This document shows positions 45,956 to 63,371 of a stretch of 64,000 nt of DNA, one piece after another. Made by a program: the position numbers and the translations under genes. The stretch is from Pseudomonas sp. ICMP22404. GTDB taxonomy: Bacteria; Pseudomonadota; Gammaproteobacteria; Pseudomonadales; Pseudomonadaceae. Below the pieces are notes generated by a model that searched no databases, was not told where the DNA came from, and saw only the letters and a program-made list of their open reading frames with translations. Position 1 is the stretch's first letter; every line of letters starts with the position of its first letter. The stretch lies in NCBI RefSeq assembly GCF_006227205.1, contig NZ_VCNG01000013.1:80404-144403 (forward strand), given 5' to 3'.

Positions 45956-45978
45956 AATCGGGCGCAGCGGCCCCATCT
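45951..45978 (+). promoter_or_regulatory. Sigma-32 promoter for dnaK, overlapping the grpE stop
   Basis: CTTGAAA at 45951-45957, a 13-base spacer, and CCCCATCT at 45971-45978 give an exact consensus match. The TGA of grpE lies inside the -35 box. It allows dnaK to be induced separately from grpE. Confidence 0.9.
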
Positions 45979-46057
45979 AAGAAGTCAAGCGTTTAAGTGC
46001 TACCGCGGTTAACCACCACTGCCGCGGCAACAAAATCCAAGTTCCGGGAGAGTTAAC

Positions 46058-47974
<1,917 letters not shown>

Positions 47975-48031
47975 TCGCTTGTTGGTCGGCCGGTTGACTG
48001 CGTTTGTGCGGTGGCTGGTAGGATGTCGCCG

Positions 48032-48051
48032 CGCGGGAGCTTGCTCCCGCG
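48032..48051. repeat. Short GC-rich palindrome in the dnaK-dnaJ gap
   Basis: CGCGGGAGCTTGCTCCCGCG resembles a half REP-type hairpin; the gap of 282 bases between dnaK and dnaJ otherwise shows no feature. Confidence 0.6.
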
Positions 48052-48256
48052 TTGGCGTGTCTGGAACCCATGAATTTTTACAGCATGCGACAACGTTCGG
48101 GTGCTGATGGCGTGATCGGGAAAGCTCCTGCTTTTCGTAAAGCCTGAGACCAGGATCGCTGAATCGACGTGGTTGGGTCCGGGCCTGTAGGGGCTCAACG
48201 AGTTGGGCGAGGCTCAGGAGAGCTTTGCCGGACGTCCTATAAGAGTGCAAAGACTA

Positions 48257-49381
48257 ATGGCAAAGCGTGATTTCTACGAAGTATTGGGTGTCGAGCGGGG
48301 GGCGAGCGAGGCGGATCTGAAAAAGGCCTATCGTCGCCTGGCGATGAAGCACCACCCGGACCGTAATCCCGGCGATAAAGCGTCGGAAGAAATGTTCAAG
48401 GAAGCCAACGAGGCTTACGAAGTACTGTCCGATTCCAGCAAGCGCGCGGCTTACGACCAATACGGGCATGCCGGTGTCGACCCGAGCATGGGCGGCGGCG
48501 GTGCCGGTTTTGGCGGCCAGAACTTCTCCGACATCTTCGGCGACGTGTTCAGCGATTTCTTCGGTGGCGGTCGCGGCGGTGCCCGTGGTGGCGCCCAGCG
48601 TGGCAGCGACTTGCGCTACACGCTGGAGTTGAACCTGGAAGAGGCGGTGCGTGGTACGACCGTCAATATCCGCGTGCCGACGCTGGTCAATTGCAAGCCG
48701 TGCGATGGTTCGGGTGCCAAGAAGGGCTCCTCGCCTGTCACTTGCCCGACCTGCGGCGGTATCGGTCAGGTTCGCATGCAGCAGGGCTTCTTCTCGGTGC
48801 AGCAGACCTGCCCGCGTTGCCATGGCCAGGGCAAGATCATTTCCGATCCGTGCGATTCCTGTCATGGCGAAGGGCGCGTCGAGGAATACAAGACCCTGTC
48901 GGTGAAAGTGCCGGCTGGCGTCGATACCGGTGACCGCATTCGCCTGTCCGGCGAAGGCGAGGCGGGTGCCCAGGGCGGCCCGACCGGCGACCTGTACGTA
49001 GTCATCAATGTACGCGAACACTCGATCTTCCAGCGTGACGGCAAGCACTTGTTCTGCGAAGTGCCGATCGGTTTCGTCGATGCCGCGCTGGGTGGCGAAC
49101 TCGAGATTCCAACGCTCGACGGTCGTGTGAAGCTGAAGATCCCCGAGGGCACGCAGACCGGCAAGCAGTTCCGGATCCGTGGCAAGGGCGTTGCGCCTGT
49201 GCGCGGTGGCGGTGCGGGCGACCTGATGTGCCGCGTTGCGGTCGAGACGCCGGTCAACCTGAGCCGACGCCAGCGCGAATTGCTGGAAGAGTTCCGCAGT
49301 TCGCTGGCGGACGACAACAGCCACTCTCCGAAAACCACCGGTTGGTTCGAAGGCGTGAAGCGCTTCTTCGGCGATCTGTAA
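48257..49381 (+). CDS. dnaJ: Co-chaperone DnaJ (374 aa)
   Basis: Type I Hsp40: J domain with the HPD motif ([12 protein letters not shown]), a G/F-rich linker, and four zinc-finger CxxCxGxG repeats ([42 protein letters not shown]), then the two client-binding beta domains. ATG 48257 gives the standard start [11 protein letters not shown]. It stimulates DnaK's ATPase. Confidence 0.97.
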   Translation: MAKRDFYEVLGVERGASEADLKKAYRRLAMKHHPDRNPGDKASEEMFKEANEAYEVLSDSSKRAAYDQYGHAGVDPSMGGGGAGFGGQNFSDIFGDVFSDFFGGGRGGARGGAQRGSDLRYTLELNLEEAVRGTTVNIRVPTLVNCKPCDGSGAKKGSSPVTCPTCGGIGQVRMQQGFFSVQQTCPRCHGQGKIISDPCDSCHGEGRVEEYKTLSVKVPAGVDTGDRIRLSGEGEAGAQGGPTGDLYVVINVREHSIFQRDGKHLFCEVPIGFVDAALGGELEIPTLDGRVKLKIPEGTQTGKQFRIRGKGVAPVRGGGAGDLMCRVAVETPVNLSRRQRELLEEFRSSLADDNSHSPKTTGWFEGVKRFFGDL

Positions 49382-50197
<816 letters not shown>

Positions 50198-50292
50198 TGC
50201 CCATGAAGGCGGGGTTCAGGTTATACTGCGCCCCGTTTTACACCGCGTCGCGACGCCCTGTCGCATTCCCCTGCCTTTAAGGCTCATTAGCG

Positions 50293-50319
50293 GTGGACCA
50301 AAAAAGCCTTTTTCTGTAA
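50293..50319 (+). other. Tiny leader frame upstream of carA (8 codons)
   Basis: A GTG-started frame MDQKSLFL ends before the terminator-like hairpin preceding carA. AAGG lies 10 bases upstream. Attenuation by a leader peptide is one possibility; the peptide has no arginine codons, so a classical arginine attenuator is not indicated. Speculative. Confidence 0.25.
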
Positions 50320-50366
50320 GCTACAGCTTTAGTGTGTCCACTAAAAGCGCGCAGAATAATTCAGTG

Positions 50367-50408
50367 AAAAAAGCGGGGTGACGTGTCCATACGTCACTCC
50401 GCTTTTTT
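50367..50408. terminator. Hairpin with A/T flanks between dapB and carA
   Basis: The stem GCGGGGTGACGT / ACGTCACTCCGC, with one G-T pair, is preceded by six A and followed by six T. It can end dapB transcripts. Because it lies 45 bases before carA, transcripts starting in the intergenic region would also meet it. Confidence 0.8.
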
Positions 50409-50453
50409 ACAACCTGCGATCGCCCTTTCAGGCTTTATTTACGGGAGGTCTTC

Positions 50454-51590
50454 TTGACTAAGCCAGCCATACTCGCCCTTGCTGATGGCAGCATTTTTCG
50501 CGGCGAAGCCATTGGAGCCGACGGTCAGACCGTTGGTGAGGTGGTGTTTAACACCGCAATGACCGGCTATCAGGAAATTCTTACCGATCCTTCCTACGCC
50601 CAGCAAATCGTTACCCTGACTTACCCGCACATCGGCAATACCGGCACTACGCCGGAGGATGCCGAGTCCGACCGCGTCTGGTCTGCCGGCCTGGTCATCC
50701 GTGACCTGCCACTGGTTGCGAGCAACTGGCGTAATACGATGTCCCTGTCCGATTACCTGAAAGCCAACAACGTCGTGGCGATCGCTGGGATCGACACCCG
50801 TCGCCTGACCCGTATCCTGCGGGAGAAGGGCGCGCAAAACGGCTGCATCATGGCCGGCGACAATATCTCCGAAGAAGCTGCCATCGCCGCCGCCCAGGGG
50901 TTCCCGGGTCTCAAGGGCATGGACCTGGCGAAAGTCGTCAGCACCAAGAAGCAGTACGAGTGGCGTTCCTCGGTCTGGAACCTGAAGACCGACAGCCACC
51001 CGACGATCGAAGCGTCCGAGCTGCCGTATCATGTGGTTGCCTACGACTACGGCGTCAAGTTGAACATCCTGCGCATGCTGGTCGAGCGCGGTTGCCGCGT
51101 GACCGTGGTGCCGGCGCAAACCCCGGCGGCTGATGTACTGGCCCTCAATCCCGATGGCGTGTTCCTGTCCAACGGCCCGGGTGATCCTGAGCCTTGCGAC
51201 TACGCGATCCAGGCGATCAAGGATGTGCTGGAAACCGAGATCCCGGTATTCGGCATCTGCCTCGGTCACCAACTGCTGGCCCTGGCGTCGGGGGCCAAGA
51301 CCCTGAAAATGGGTCATGGTCACCACGGTGCCAACCACCCGGTCCAGGACCTGGACACCGGTGTGGTGATGATTACCAGCCAGAACCACGGCTTTGCTGT
51401 GGATGAAGCGACCCTGCCGGCTAACGTGCGTGCGATCCATAAGTCGCTGTTCGACGGTACGCTGCAAGGCATCGAGCGCACCGACAAGAGCGCGTTCAGC
51501 TTCCAGGGCCACCCTGAAGCGAGCCCGGGCCCGAACGATGTGGCGCCGCTGTTCGATCGCTTCATCAATGAGATGGCCAAGCGACGCTGA
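50454..51590 (+). CDS. carA: Carbamoyl-phosphate synthase small subunit (378 aa)
   Basis: Glutamine amidotransferase subunit supplying ammonia for carbamoyl phosphate (arginine and pyrimidine synthesis). C-terminal class I amidotransferase: nucleophile elbow [15 protein letters not shown] and the HPEASPGP end of the triad. It begins with TTG ([12 protein letters not shown]) with GGGAGG at the right distance and no ATG in a suitable place; a TTG start is also found in other pseudomonads. Confidence 0.97.
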   Translation: MTKPAILALADGSIFRGEAIGADGQTVGEVVFNTAMTGYQEILTDPSYAQQIVTLTYPHIGNTGTTPEDAESDRVWSAGLVIRDLPLVASNWRNTMSLSDYLKANNVVAIAGIDTRRLTRILREKGAQNGCIMAGDNISEEAAIAAAQGFPGLKGMDLAKVVSTKKQYEWRSSVWNLKTDSHPTIEASELPYHVVAYDYGVKLNILRMLVERGCRVTVVPAQTPAADVLALNPDGVFLSNGPGDPEPCDYAIQAIKDVLETEIPVFGICLGHQLLALASGAKTLKMGHGHHGANHPVQDLDTGVVMITSQNHGFAVDEATLPANVRAIHKSLFDGTLQGIERTDKSAFSFQGHPEASPGPNDVAPLFDRFINEMAKRR

Positions 51591-51695
51591 CCGCGTGAAG
51601 CCCGAGGGCGGCCCCGAGTACGGCGGCCCCCGCGGGCGCTTCAAAGATTGTTCGACGGCCTAGCCGACAGACCTGCGGATTTGAGTGACAAACCC

Positions 51696-54913
<3,218 letters not shown>

Positions 54914-54917
<4 letters not shown>

Positions 54918-55396
54918 GCATAACCAAGTACCCGATGACTGTTCAGGGCGCGAAGGCCCTGGAAGAAGAGCACGCTTTTCTGACCAAGGTCGAGCGCCCG
55001 CGTTTGAGCCAGGCCATTGGTGAAGCGCGTGAACTGGGCGATCTCAAGGAAAACGCCGAATACCATGCCGCTCGCGAAGAGCAGGGCATGGTCGAGGCGC
55101 GGGTGCGTGACATTGAAGGTCGCATGCAGAACGCAGTGATCATTGACGTTACCACCATCCCCCACACCGGCAAGGTGATCTTCGGTACCACCGTGGAAAT
55201 CGCCAACGTCGAGACGGATGAAAGCGTCACTTACCAGATCGTGGGTGAGGATGAAGCAGACATCAAGCTGGGCAAGATTTCCGTCGGTTCACCGATTGCT
55301 CGTGCCTTGATTGCCAAGGAAGAGGGCGATGTGGTGGCAGTGAAAACGCCCGGTGGCGTCATCGAGTATGAGATTGTCGAAGTCCGCCACATCTGA
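54914..55396 (+). CDS. greA: Transcription elongation factor GreA (160 aa)
   Basis: Rescues backtracked RNA polymerase by transcript cleavage. N-terminal coiled coil with the acidic tip [21 protein letters not shown]-terminal FKBP-like domain ending [20 protein letters not shown]. Overlaps carB by 4 bases (ATGA). Confidence 0.97.
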
Positions 55397-55424
55397 ACGA
55401 AGGCGCCCGCTGCGTGCGGGTGCC

Positions 55425-55829
55425 ATGCTCTGGCAACTTGCCCAGATGCTCTGGGTCGGTGGCCTTTGGCTGCTGCATATCGGCCTGCTGCCGGTGCTGG
55501 GGCGAATCGGCCTGGCACCGCTGCTGATCGATGAAATTGTAGACATGCTGACGGCGCTGATGGTGGCGTTTTCAGCGGTCTGTGTGATATTCCAGGCGTT
55601 GGTGCTGGTTCAGGCCGAGGGCCGTGCCAGCCTATGGCGCGACATTCGTGGGCAATTGCTGCTCATGTCGTTGTACGCCTGTGGGATGTTTCTGGCGGTG
55701 AGTCTCGGCTGGCCGGATGCGAGCCAATGGCGAGTGTTCAGCTACGTGGTGCTGGGGCTTTCCGGGTTGGTGCTGGTGTTGCAGCCAGTGCCTGGATGGA
55801 GTGGCAGGGTGCGCGAAGCGCACCCTTGA
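55425..55829 (+). CDS. Small membrane protein of unknown function (134 aa)
   Basis: Four hydrophobic segments: LAQMLWVGGLWLLHIGLLPV, MLTALMVAFSAVCVIFQALV, LLLMSLYACGMFLAVSLGW, FSYVVLGLSGLVLVLQPV. A similar protein is found after greA in other pseudomonads. DUF4149-like membrane proteins look similar, but I am not sure of the family. ATG 55425 is the first ATG after greA; no strong ribosome site is visible. It converges with yhbY. Confidence 0.72.
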   Translation: MLWQLAQMLWVGGLWLLHIGLLPVLGRIGLAPLLIDEIVDMLTALMVAFSAVCVIFQALVLVQAEGRASLWRDIRGQLLLMSLYACGMFLAVSLGWPDASQWRVFSYVVLGLSGLVLVLQPVPGWSGRVREAHP

Positions 55830-55839
55830 CCCTTTGGCA

Positions 55840-56148
55840 TTACTTGAAGCGGTGTACGTTCGACAGTTGCTTGTTGACGCTGAAATTCTTGCGATAAAGC
55901 AATGCCATCTTACCGATGACCTGTACCAGGTCCGCCTTGCCGGTCTTGCACAGTTCTGCAATGGCAGCCAGACGGGCTTCGCGGTCGAGGATGTTGAGCT
56001 TGATCTTGATCAGCTCGTGATCGCTCAATGCGCGCTCCAGCTCGGCCAGTACACCTTCAGTCAAGCCGTTGTCCGCCACAATCAGAACCGGTTTCAGGTG
56101 GTGGCCAATGGATTTGTATTGTTTCTTCTGCTCTTGAGTGAGCGGCAT
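55840..56148 (-). CDS. yhbY: Ribosome-assembly RNA-binding protein YhbY (102 aa)
   Basis: CRM-domain protein: KKQYKSIGHHLKPVLIVADN, GLTEGVLAELERALSDHELI, and the GKADLVQVIGKMALLYRKN segment typical of YhbY. It binds pre-50S particles. ATG 56148 gives MPLTQEQKKQYK, the standard N-terminus. Divergent from rlmE. Confidence 0.92.
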   Translation of the reverse strand: MPLTQEQKKQYKSIGHHLKPVLIVADNGLTEGVLAELERALSDHELIKIKLNILDREARLAAIAELCKTGKADLVQVIGKMALLYRKNFSVNKQLSNVHRFK

Positions 56149-56253
56149 AATCTGACCCCTGCGTCTGATCTTGTAAAAAAGCGGCGGCCAGTTTACCCGA
56201 GCGAGTCCGGGACCGCCCACTTAATCACGACCCGTTTTATGTAGAGGTGGCCT

Positions 56254-56904
56254 GTGGCCCGTTCCAAGACTAGCCTGAACTGGCTCAAAGAGCATTTCAA
56301 CGATCCATACGTCAAGATGGCGCAGAAGGACGGCTATCGTTCTCGTGCCAGCTATAAATTGCTGGAGATCCAGGAAAAGGATCGATTGATCCGTCCGGGC
56401 ATGACCGTGATCGACCTCGGTGCCGCGCCGGGCGGGTGGTCCCAGGTGACCAGTCGTCTGATCGGTGGTCAAGGGCGATTGATCGCTTCCGACATCCTGG
56501 AAATGGACAGCATCCCCGATGTGACCTTCATCCAGGGCGATTTCACGGAAGACGCCGTCCTGGCAAAAATTCTGGAGGCCGTCGGAAATACACAGGTTGA
56601 CCTTGTGATTTCCGATATGGCCCCCAATATGAGTGGATTAGCGGCTGTCGACATGCCTCGTGCAATGTTTCTCAGCGAACTGGCCCTGGATCTTGCTGGG
56701 CGGGTTCTGCGTCCAGGCGGTGATTTCCTGATCAAGGTCTTCCAGGGGGAAGGCTTCGACGAATACCACAAGGGCATCCGCAAGCTGTTCGACAAGGTGC
56801 AGATGCGCAAACCTTTGTCGTCCCGTGACCGCTCCCGCGAGCAGTATCTGTTGGCGCGCGGCTTTCGCGGAGGGGAAGGATCGGGCAGTGATGAGCGTCT
56901 TTGA
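56254..56904 (+). CDS. rlmE: 23S rRNA 2'-O-ribose methyltransferase RlmE, FtsJ (216 aa)
   Basis: SAM-dependent methyltransferase that modifies U2552. The SAM-binding motif is [15 protein letters not shown] and the catalytic K-D-K-E tetrad parts include [23 protein letters not shown] and the late [16 protein letters not shown] start at 56254 with GAGGTG upstream. Followed by ftsH, as in many gamma-proteobacteria. Confidence 0.95.
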   Translation: MARSKTSLNWLKEHFNDPYVKMAQKDGYRSRASYKLLEIQEKDRLIRPGMTVIDLGAAPGGWSQVTSRLIGGQGRLIASDILEMDSIPDVTFIQGDFTEDAVLAKILEAVGNTQVDLVISDMAPNMSGLAAVDMPRAMFLSELALDLAGRVLRPGGDFLIKVFQGEGFDEYHKGIRKLFDKVQMRKPLSSRDRSREQYLLARGFRGGEGSGSDERL

Positions 56905-57086
56905 AAGACCTCGATAGTTTTTTTTGTTTCGCCTTGCAAACGCCGCGTAATGACAATGGTGCGGCCAGGTTTCACAAAGGGTTACAGACGGCGCCTGCCA
57001 GAGTCGTAGGTAATGTAGTAAGTTAGGCCGGTGAATATCATGCGAAGCTCGCGCCGATAGCGGAGCCAGCTTCAGAGGGTAGTTAA

Positions 57087-59006
<1,920 letters not shown>

Positions 59007-59014
59007 GGCTTGAA

Positions 59015-59866
59015 ATGACTTCTGTTCAGTCCTCGACCCGGTTGCCTTGTGGCAACCGGGTTCTTGATTTGGCCCGTGTGCATGTCATGGGCATTCTCAA
59101 TGTCACTCCCGACTCCTTTTCCGACGGCGGCCGGTTTGGTCAGCTCGATGCTGCGCTGCGGCATGCTGAGTCCATGGTGGCTGCCGGTGCGACGCTGATC
59201 GATGTCGGTGGCGAGTCGACCCGGCCGGGCGCGCGGGCTGTTTCGCCTGTCGAGGAGCTGGAACGGGTGGCGCCGGTTGTGGAGCGCATACACCGTGAAC
59301 TGGATGTCATAATCTCGGTCGATACGTCCACGCCAGCGGTCATACGCGAGACGGCTCGGTTGGGGGCGGGGTTGATCAACGATGTCCGCTCCCTGCAGCG
59401 AGATGGTGCCCTGGATGCCGCGGCGGCTACCGGATTGCCGGTGTGCCTGATGCATATGCTCGGTGAGCCGGGAACCATGCAGAACGACCCGCACTATGGC
59501 GATGTGACCCGGGAGGTTGGCGAATTTCTGGTCGAGCGCATGAATCAGTGTGCGCTGGCGGGTATTCCTGCCGAGCGGGTGGTGCTGGATCCCGGTTTCG
59601 GCTTTGCCAAGACCCTGGAGCATAATCTGAGCCTGTTCAAGCATATGGAAGCCTTGCATGCCCTGGGGCGACCGCTGTTGGTCGGGGTTTCGCGAAAAAG
59701 CATGATAGGCAATGCCTTGGGGCGTCCGGTGGGCGAGCGCTTGTATGGCGGCCTCGCTCTCGCGGCGCTGGCCATTACCAAAGGCGCGCGCATATTGCGG
59801 GTGCACGATGTGACCGAAACGATGGATGTTGTGCGGATGATCGCAGCAGTGGATTCAGCCGAATAA
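59015..59866 (+). CDS. folP: Dihydropteroate synthase (283 aa)
   Basis: Folate pathway: joins p-aminobenzoate to the pterin diphosphate. Motifs: [63 protein letters not shown]. The sulfonamide target. Eight bases after ftsH and 16 before glmM, so part of the same transcript. Confidence 0.97.
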   Translation: MTSVQSSTRLPCGNRVLDLARVHVMGILNVTPDSFSDGGRFGQLDAALRHAESMVAAGATLIDVGGESTRPGARAVSPVEELERVAPVVERIHRELDVIISVDTSTPAVIRETARLGAGLINDVRSLQRDGALDAAAATGLPVCLMHMLGEPGTMQNDPHYGDVTREVGEFLVERMNQCALAGIPAERVVLDPGFGFAKTLEHNLSLFKHMEALHALGRPLLVGVSRKSMIGNALGRPVGERLYGGLALAALAITKGARILRVHDVTETMDVVRMIAAVDSAE

Positions 59867-59882
59867 GAATGACGGAGCACTT

Positions 59883-61220
59883 ATGAGCAAGAAATATTTT
59901 GGCACCGACGGTATCCGTGGTCGGGTCGGCGAATACCCTATTACCCCTGATTTCATGCTCAAGCTCGGTTGGGCTGCCGGCATGGCGTTCCGCAAGATGG
60001 GCGCCTGCAAGGTGTTGGTCGGCAAGGACACGCGAATTTCCGGTTACATGTTCGAGTCGGCTCTCGAAGCCGGCCTGACTTCGGCGGGTGCTGACGTGAT
60101 GTTGCTGGGGCCGATGCCGACTCCTGCCATTGCCTATCTGACGCGCACGTTCCATGCCCAGGCGGGTATCGTGATCAGCGCTTCCCATAACCCCCATGAT
60201 GACAACGGCATCAAGTTTTTCTCTGGCAAGGGCACCAAATTGCCAGATGAAGTCGAGCTGATGATCGAAGAGCTGCTGGATACGCCGATGACGGTGGTCG
60301 AGTCGAGCAAGATCGGCAAAGTGTCGCGGATCAATGATGCATCGGGTCGTTATATCGAGTTCTGCAAGGGCAGCGTGCCGACCGGCACCAGCTTCGAGGG
60401 GCTGAAAGTCGTCGTCGATTGCGCCCACGGTGCGACCTATAAAGTCGCGCCGAGTGTATTTCGTGAGTTGGGTGCCGAGGTGGTGGTGCTGTCCGCCCAG
60501 CCTAACGGGCTGAACATCAACCACAACTGTGGTTCCACTCATACCGACGCATTGCAGGCAGCGGTTCTGGCCGAGCAGGCCGATCTCGGGATCGCCTTCG
60601 ATGGCGACGGCGATCGTGTCCTGATGGTGGATCACACCGGTACTGTTGTCGACGGAGATGAACTGCTGTTCATCATCGCGCGCGATCTGCATGAGCGCGA
60701 CAAGCTGCAGGGCGGGGTGGTCGGCACGCTGATGAGTAACCTGGGGCTCGAGCTGGCGTTTGCGGATCTGGATATTCCATTCGTGCGGGCCAACGTGGGT
60801 GACCGCTATGTCATCTCGGAGCTGCTGGAGCGCAACTGGGTCGTCGGGGGCGAGAACTCCGGTCACATCGTTTGCTTCGATCACACCACCACCGGTGATG
60901 CGATCATTGCCGCTTTGCAAGTGCTGATGGCGCTCAAGGCGCGCAACGAGAGCCTTGCGCAGTCACGTCAGGCATTGCGCAAATGTCCGCAGGTGTTGAT
61001 CAACGTGCGTTTCGGCGGTGGGGCGAATCCCATCGAGCATGCCACGGTCCAGCAGGCCAGCGAGCGTGTGACGCAGGCGATGGCGGGGCGTGGACGCGTG
61101 CTGCTGCGCAAGTCTGGCACGGAGCCGTTGGTGCGCGTCATGGTCGAAGGCGAGGACGAAGCGCAGGTTCGCGGTTATGCCGAAGAACTGGCAAAGCTCG
61201 TTACTGAAGTTTCTGCCTGA
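59883..61220 (+). CDS. glmM: Phosphoglucosamine mutase (445 aa)
   Basis: Interconverts glucosamine 6- and 1-phosphate for UDP-GlcNAc synthesis. Starts [17 protein letters not shown]; catalytic phosphoserine loop [18 protein letters not shown]; metal loop [12 protein letters not shown]; sugar loop [10 protein letters not shown]; phosphate-binding [16 protein letters not shown]. Complete and in the usual ftsH-folP-glmM order. Confidence 0.97.
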   Translation: MSKKYFGTDGIRGRVGEYPITPDFMLKLGWAAGMAFRKMGACKVLVGKDTRISGYMFESALEAGLTSAGADVMLLGPMPTPAIAYLTRTFHAQAGIVISASHNPHDDNGIKFFSGKGTKLPDEVELMIEELLDTPMTVVESSKIGKVSRINDASGRYIEFCKGSVPTGTSFEGLKVVVDCAHGATYKVAPSVFRELGAEVVVLSAQPNGLNINHNCGSTHTDALQAAVLAEQADLGIAFDGDGDRVLMVDHTGTVVDGDELLFIIARDLHERDKLQGGVVGTLMSNLGLELAFADLDIPFVRANVGDRYVISELLERNWVVGGENSGHIVCFDHTTTGDAIIAALQVLMALKARNESLAQSRQALRKCPQVLINVRFGGGANPIEHATVQQASERVTQAMAGRGRVLLRKSGTEPLVRVMVEGEDEAQVRGYAEELAKLVTEVSA

Positions 61221-61286
61221 ATTCGGCTTGCCAGTCATGAAACGGTTGGGTAACATCTGCGCCCACTTTGACCGACGAGGTACAGC

Positions 61287-62042
61287 ATGCGTCGCCCTAT
61301 GGTAGCTGGTAACTGGAAGATGCACGGTACCCGCGCCAGCGTCGCCGAGCTGATCAATGGCCTTCGTCATCTGGCCTTGCCAAGCGGTGTTGATGTCGCG
61401 GTATTCCCGCCTTGCTTGTATATCAATCAAGTGATTGATGGCTTGAAGGGCAAGTCGATTTCGATCGGCGCGCAGAATTCTGCGGTGGAATCCATGCAAG
61501 GTGCGCTGACCGGTGAAATTGCGCCAAGTCAGCTGGTGGATGCAGGTTGTTCCCTGGTGCTTGTCGGGCACTCCGAGCGTCGCCTGATCATGGGTGAGCA
61601 GGACAAGGCCCTGATTCGCAAGTTTGCAGCGGCTCAGGCCTGCGGTCTGACTCCGGTGCTGTGTGTAGGGGAAACCCTCGAGCAGCGTGAAGCCGGGAAG
61701 ACCCTTGAAGTTGTCGGGCGTCAGCTGGGCAGCATCATCGAGGATCTGGGTGTCGGTGCTTTTGCAAAGGCAGTCATTGCTTACGAGCCGGTCTGGGCCA
61801 TTGGTACCGGGCTGACTGCTTCACCGCAACAAGCGCAGGATGTGCACGCCGCCATTCGCGCCCAGTTGGCGGCAGAGAATTCTGAAGTGGCACGAGGTGT
61901 GCGGCTTCTATACGGCGGCAGCGTGAAGGCGGCCAATGCGGTCGAACTGTTCGGCATGCCGGATATCGATGGGGGGCTCATTGGTGGAGCTTCCCTGAAT
62001 GCAGATGAGTTCGGTGCGATCTGTCGCGCCGCGGGAAACTGA
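61287..62042 (+). CDS. tpiA: Triose-phosphate isomerase (251 aa)
   Basis: Interconverts dihydroxyacetone phosphate and glyceraldehyde 3-phosphate. Catalytic motifs: [10 protein letters not shown] (Lys), VGHSERR (His), [11 protein letters not shown] (Glu), flexible loop region and GGSVKAAN phosphate loop. ATG 61287 preceded by a weak site. Followed 4 bases later by secG. Confidence 0.97.
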   Translation: MRRPMVAGNWKMHGTRASVAELINGLRHLALPSGVDVAVFPPCLYINQVIDGLKGKSISIGAQNSAVESMQGALTGEIAPSQLVDAGCSLVLVGHSERRLIMGEQDKALIRKFAAAQACGLTPVLCVGETLEQREAGKTLEVVGRQLGSIIEDLGVGAFAKAVIAYEPVWAIGTGLTASPQQAQDVHAAIRAQLAAENSEVARGVRLLYGGSVKAANAVELFGMPDIDGGLIGGASLNADEFGAICRAAGN

Positions 62043-62046
62043 AAAA

Positions 62047-62430
62047 ATGCTGGAAACAGTCGTAGTCGTTTTTCATCTGCTGGGTGCATTGGGCGTAGTT
62101 GCTCTGGTATTGCTGCAGCAGGGTAAAGGTGCGGATGCTGGTGCGTCTTTCGGTGCAGGTGCTTCAAATACTGTGTTCGGAAGCCAAGGTTCCTCTACCT
62201 TTCTTAGTAAGTTTACTGCTATACTTGCCGCCGGTTTCTTCATGACCAGCTTAGGGTTAGGTTACTTTGCTAAAGAGAAAGCTCATGAGCTGACTCAAGT
62301 AGGTTTGCCAAGCCCAGCGGTGTTGGAAGCGCCAAAGCAAAAACCGGCTTCTGATGATGTCCCGGTGCTTCAAGAGCAAAAGTCGGCCAACCCGGCGACT
62401 GACGTACCTCCAGCTCAAGAGCAGAAGTAA
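62047..62430 (+). CDS. secG: Protein translocase subunit SecG (127 aa)
   Basis: Small SecYEG subunit. Two helices ([20 protein letters not shown] and [20 protein letters not shown]) with the conserved [20 protein letters not shown] between them. The last 45 residues are a proline-, glutamate- and lysine-rich tail, longer than in E. coli. Ends just before two tRNA genes. Confidence 0.94.
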   Translation: MLETVVVVFHLLGALGVVALVLLQQGKGADAGASFGAGASNTVFGSQGSSTFLSKFTAILAAGFFMTSLGLGYFAKEKAHELTQVGLPSPAVLEAPKQKPASDDVPVLQEQKSANPATDVPPAQEQK

Positions 62431-62452
62431 GAAGGTTTCAAACGCTGTATTT

Positions 62453-62538
62453 GCCGAGGTGGTGGAATTGGTAGACACGCAACCTTGAGGTGGTTGTGCC
62501 CATAGGGTGTAGGGGTTCGAGTCCCCTTCTCGGTACCA
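62453..62538 (+). tRNA. tRNA-Leu (GAG)
   Basis: An 86-nt class II tRNA starting GCCGAGG, with the anticodon loop CTTGAGG (anticodon GAG), a long variable arm (GCCCATAGGGT region), T arm GGGTTCGAGTCCC and encoded CCA. It follows secG, the typical place in gamma-proteobacteria. Confidence 0.95.
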
Positions 62539-62545
62539 ATTGAAT

Positions 62546-62575
62546 CAAGAAAGCCCGCAATAGCGGGCTTTCTTG
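62546..62575 (+). terminator. Hairpin after tRNA-Leu, 13-bp stem
   Basis: CAAGAAAGCCCGC, loop AATA, exact reverse complement. It lies between the two tRNA genes and can end or process the upstream transcript. Confidence 0.8.
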
Positions 62576-62637
62576 TAGGTGGAAGGGTTACATTGACCCT
62601 GTAGAGGATCGGTCGTATACTTCCGCCCCAGCTTTGT

Positions 62638-62714
<77 letters not shown>

Positions 62715-62722
62715 GTTTTAGG

Positions 62723-62743
62723 GCCCCTTCCAAGGGGCTTTTT
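62723..62743 (+). terminator. Intrinsic terminator after tRNA-fMet
   Basis: GCCCCTT/AAGGGGC stem followed by five T. Confidence 0.85.
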
Positions 62744-62761
62744 GTTAGCTGGACACTTTAT

Positions 62762-62783
62762 AACGCCGCTGTTCAACGGCGTT
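62762..62783 (+). repeat. Short hairpin between tRNA-fMet and rimP
   Basis: AACGCCG/CGGCGTT stem with an 8-base loop and no long T tract; follows the terminator at 62723. Confidence 0.6.
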
Positions 62784-62789
62784 TCAGGG

Positions 62790-62814
62790 ATGGGCGATTC
62801 GCCCATTTTTTTTT
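62790..62814 (+). terminator. Intrinsic terminator upstream of rimP
   Basis: The ATGGGCG/CGCCCAT stem is followed by nine T. It lies 40 bases before rimP, so rimP-nusA transcription must either start after it, read through, or be controlled by it. Confidence 0.8.
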
Positions 62815-62853
62815 ATTTGCACAGCATGCACAAACATGCACGAGGGGGTTCAG

Positions 62854-63312
62854 GTGTCGAGCAAGCTAGAACAGTTGCAGGCCTTGTTGGCCCCGGTGGT
62901 CGTGGCCCTTGGCTATGAATGCTGGGGTATTGAGTTTTCGGCTCAAGGTCGCCACTCACTGTTGCGCGTTTATATCGATAAGGAAGGCGGTGTGTTGGTG
63001 GATGATTGTGCCATCGTCAGCCGTCAGATCAGCGGTGTGCTGGATGTTGAAGATCCAATCAGCACCGAATACACCCTTGAGGTTTCCTCGCCCGGCATGG
63101 AACGCCCACTGTTCAGCCTTGAACAGTTTGCTTCGTTTGCCGGTGAACAAGTGAAGATCAAGCTGCGTTCGCCCTTCGAGGGTCGACGCAACTTTCAAGG
63201 CCTTCTGCGCGGTGTAGAAGAGCAGGACGTCGTGGTGCAGGTAGATGACCATGAGTTCCTGTTGCCGATCGATATGATCGACAAGGCCAACATTATTCCC
63301 AGTTTTGACTGA
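62854..63312 (+). CDS. rimP: Ribosome maturation factor RimP (152 aa)
   Basis: 30S assembly factor. [20 protein letters not shown] and [11 protein letters not shown] are family-typical, as is the C-terminal SH3-like part ([20 protein letters not shown] in part). GTG at 62854 is chosen because GAGGGGG ends 5 bases before it and homologues begin SSKLEQLQ; an ATG 6 codons upstream overlaps that site. Start of the rimP-nusA operon. Confidence 0.94.
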   Translation: MSSKLEQLQALLAPVVVALGYECWGIEFSAQGRHSLLRVYIDKEGGVLVDDCAIVSRQISGVLDVEDPISTEYTLEVSSPGMERPLFSLEQFASFAGEQVKIKLRSPFEGRRNFQGLLRGVEEQDVVVQVDDHEFLLPIDMIDKANIIPSFD

Positions 63313-63371
63313 TACGTGCCAGATACTGCGGATCCCGCGGATCCAATGGCTTGCGAAAGGCGAGGCGTACG

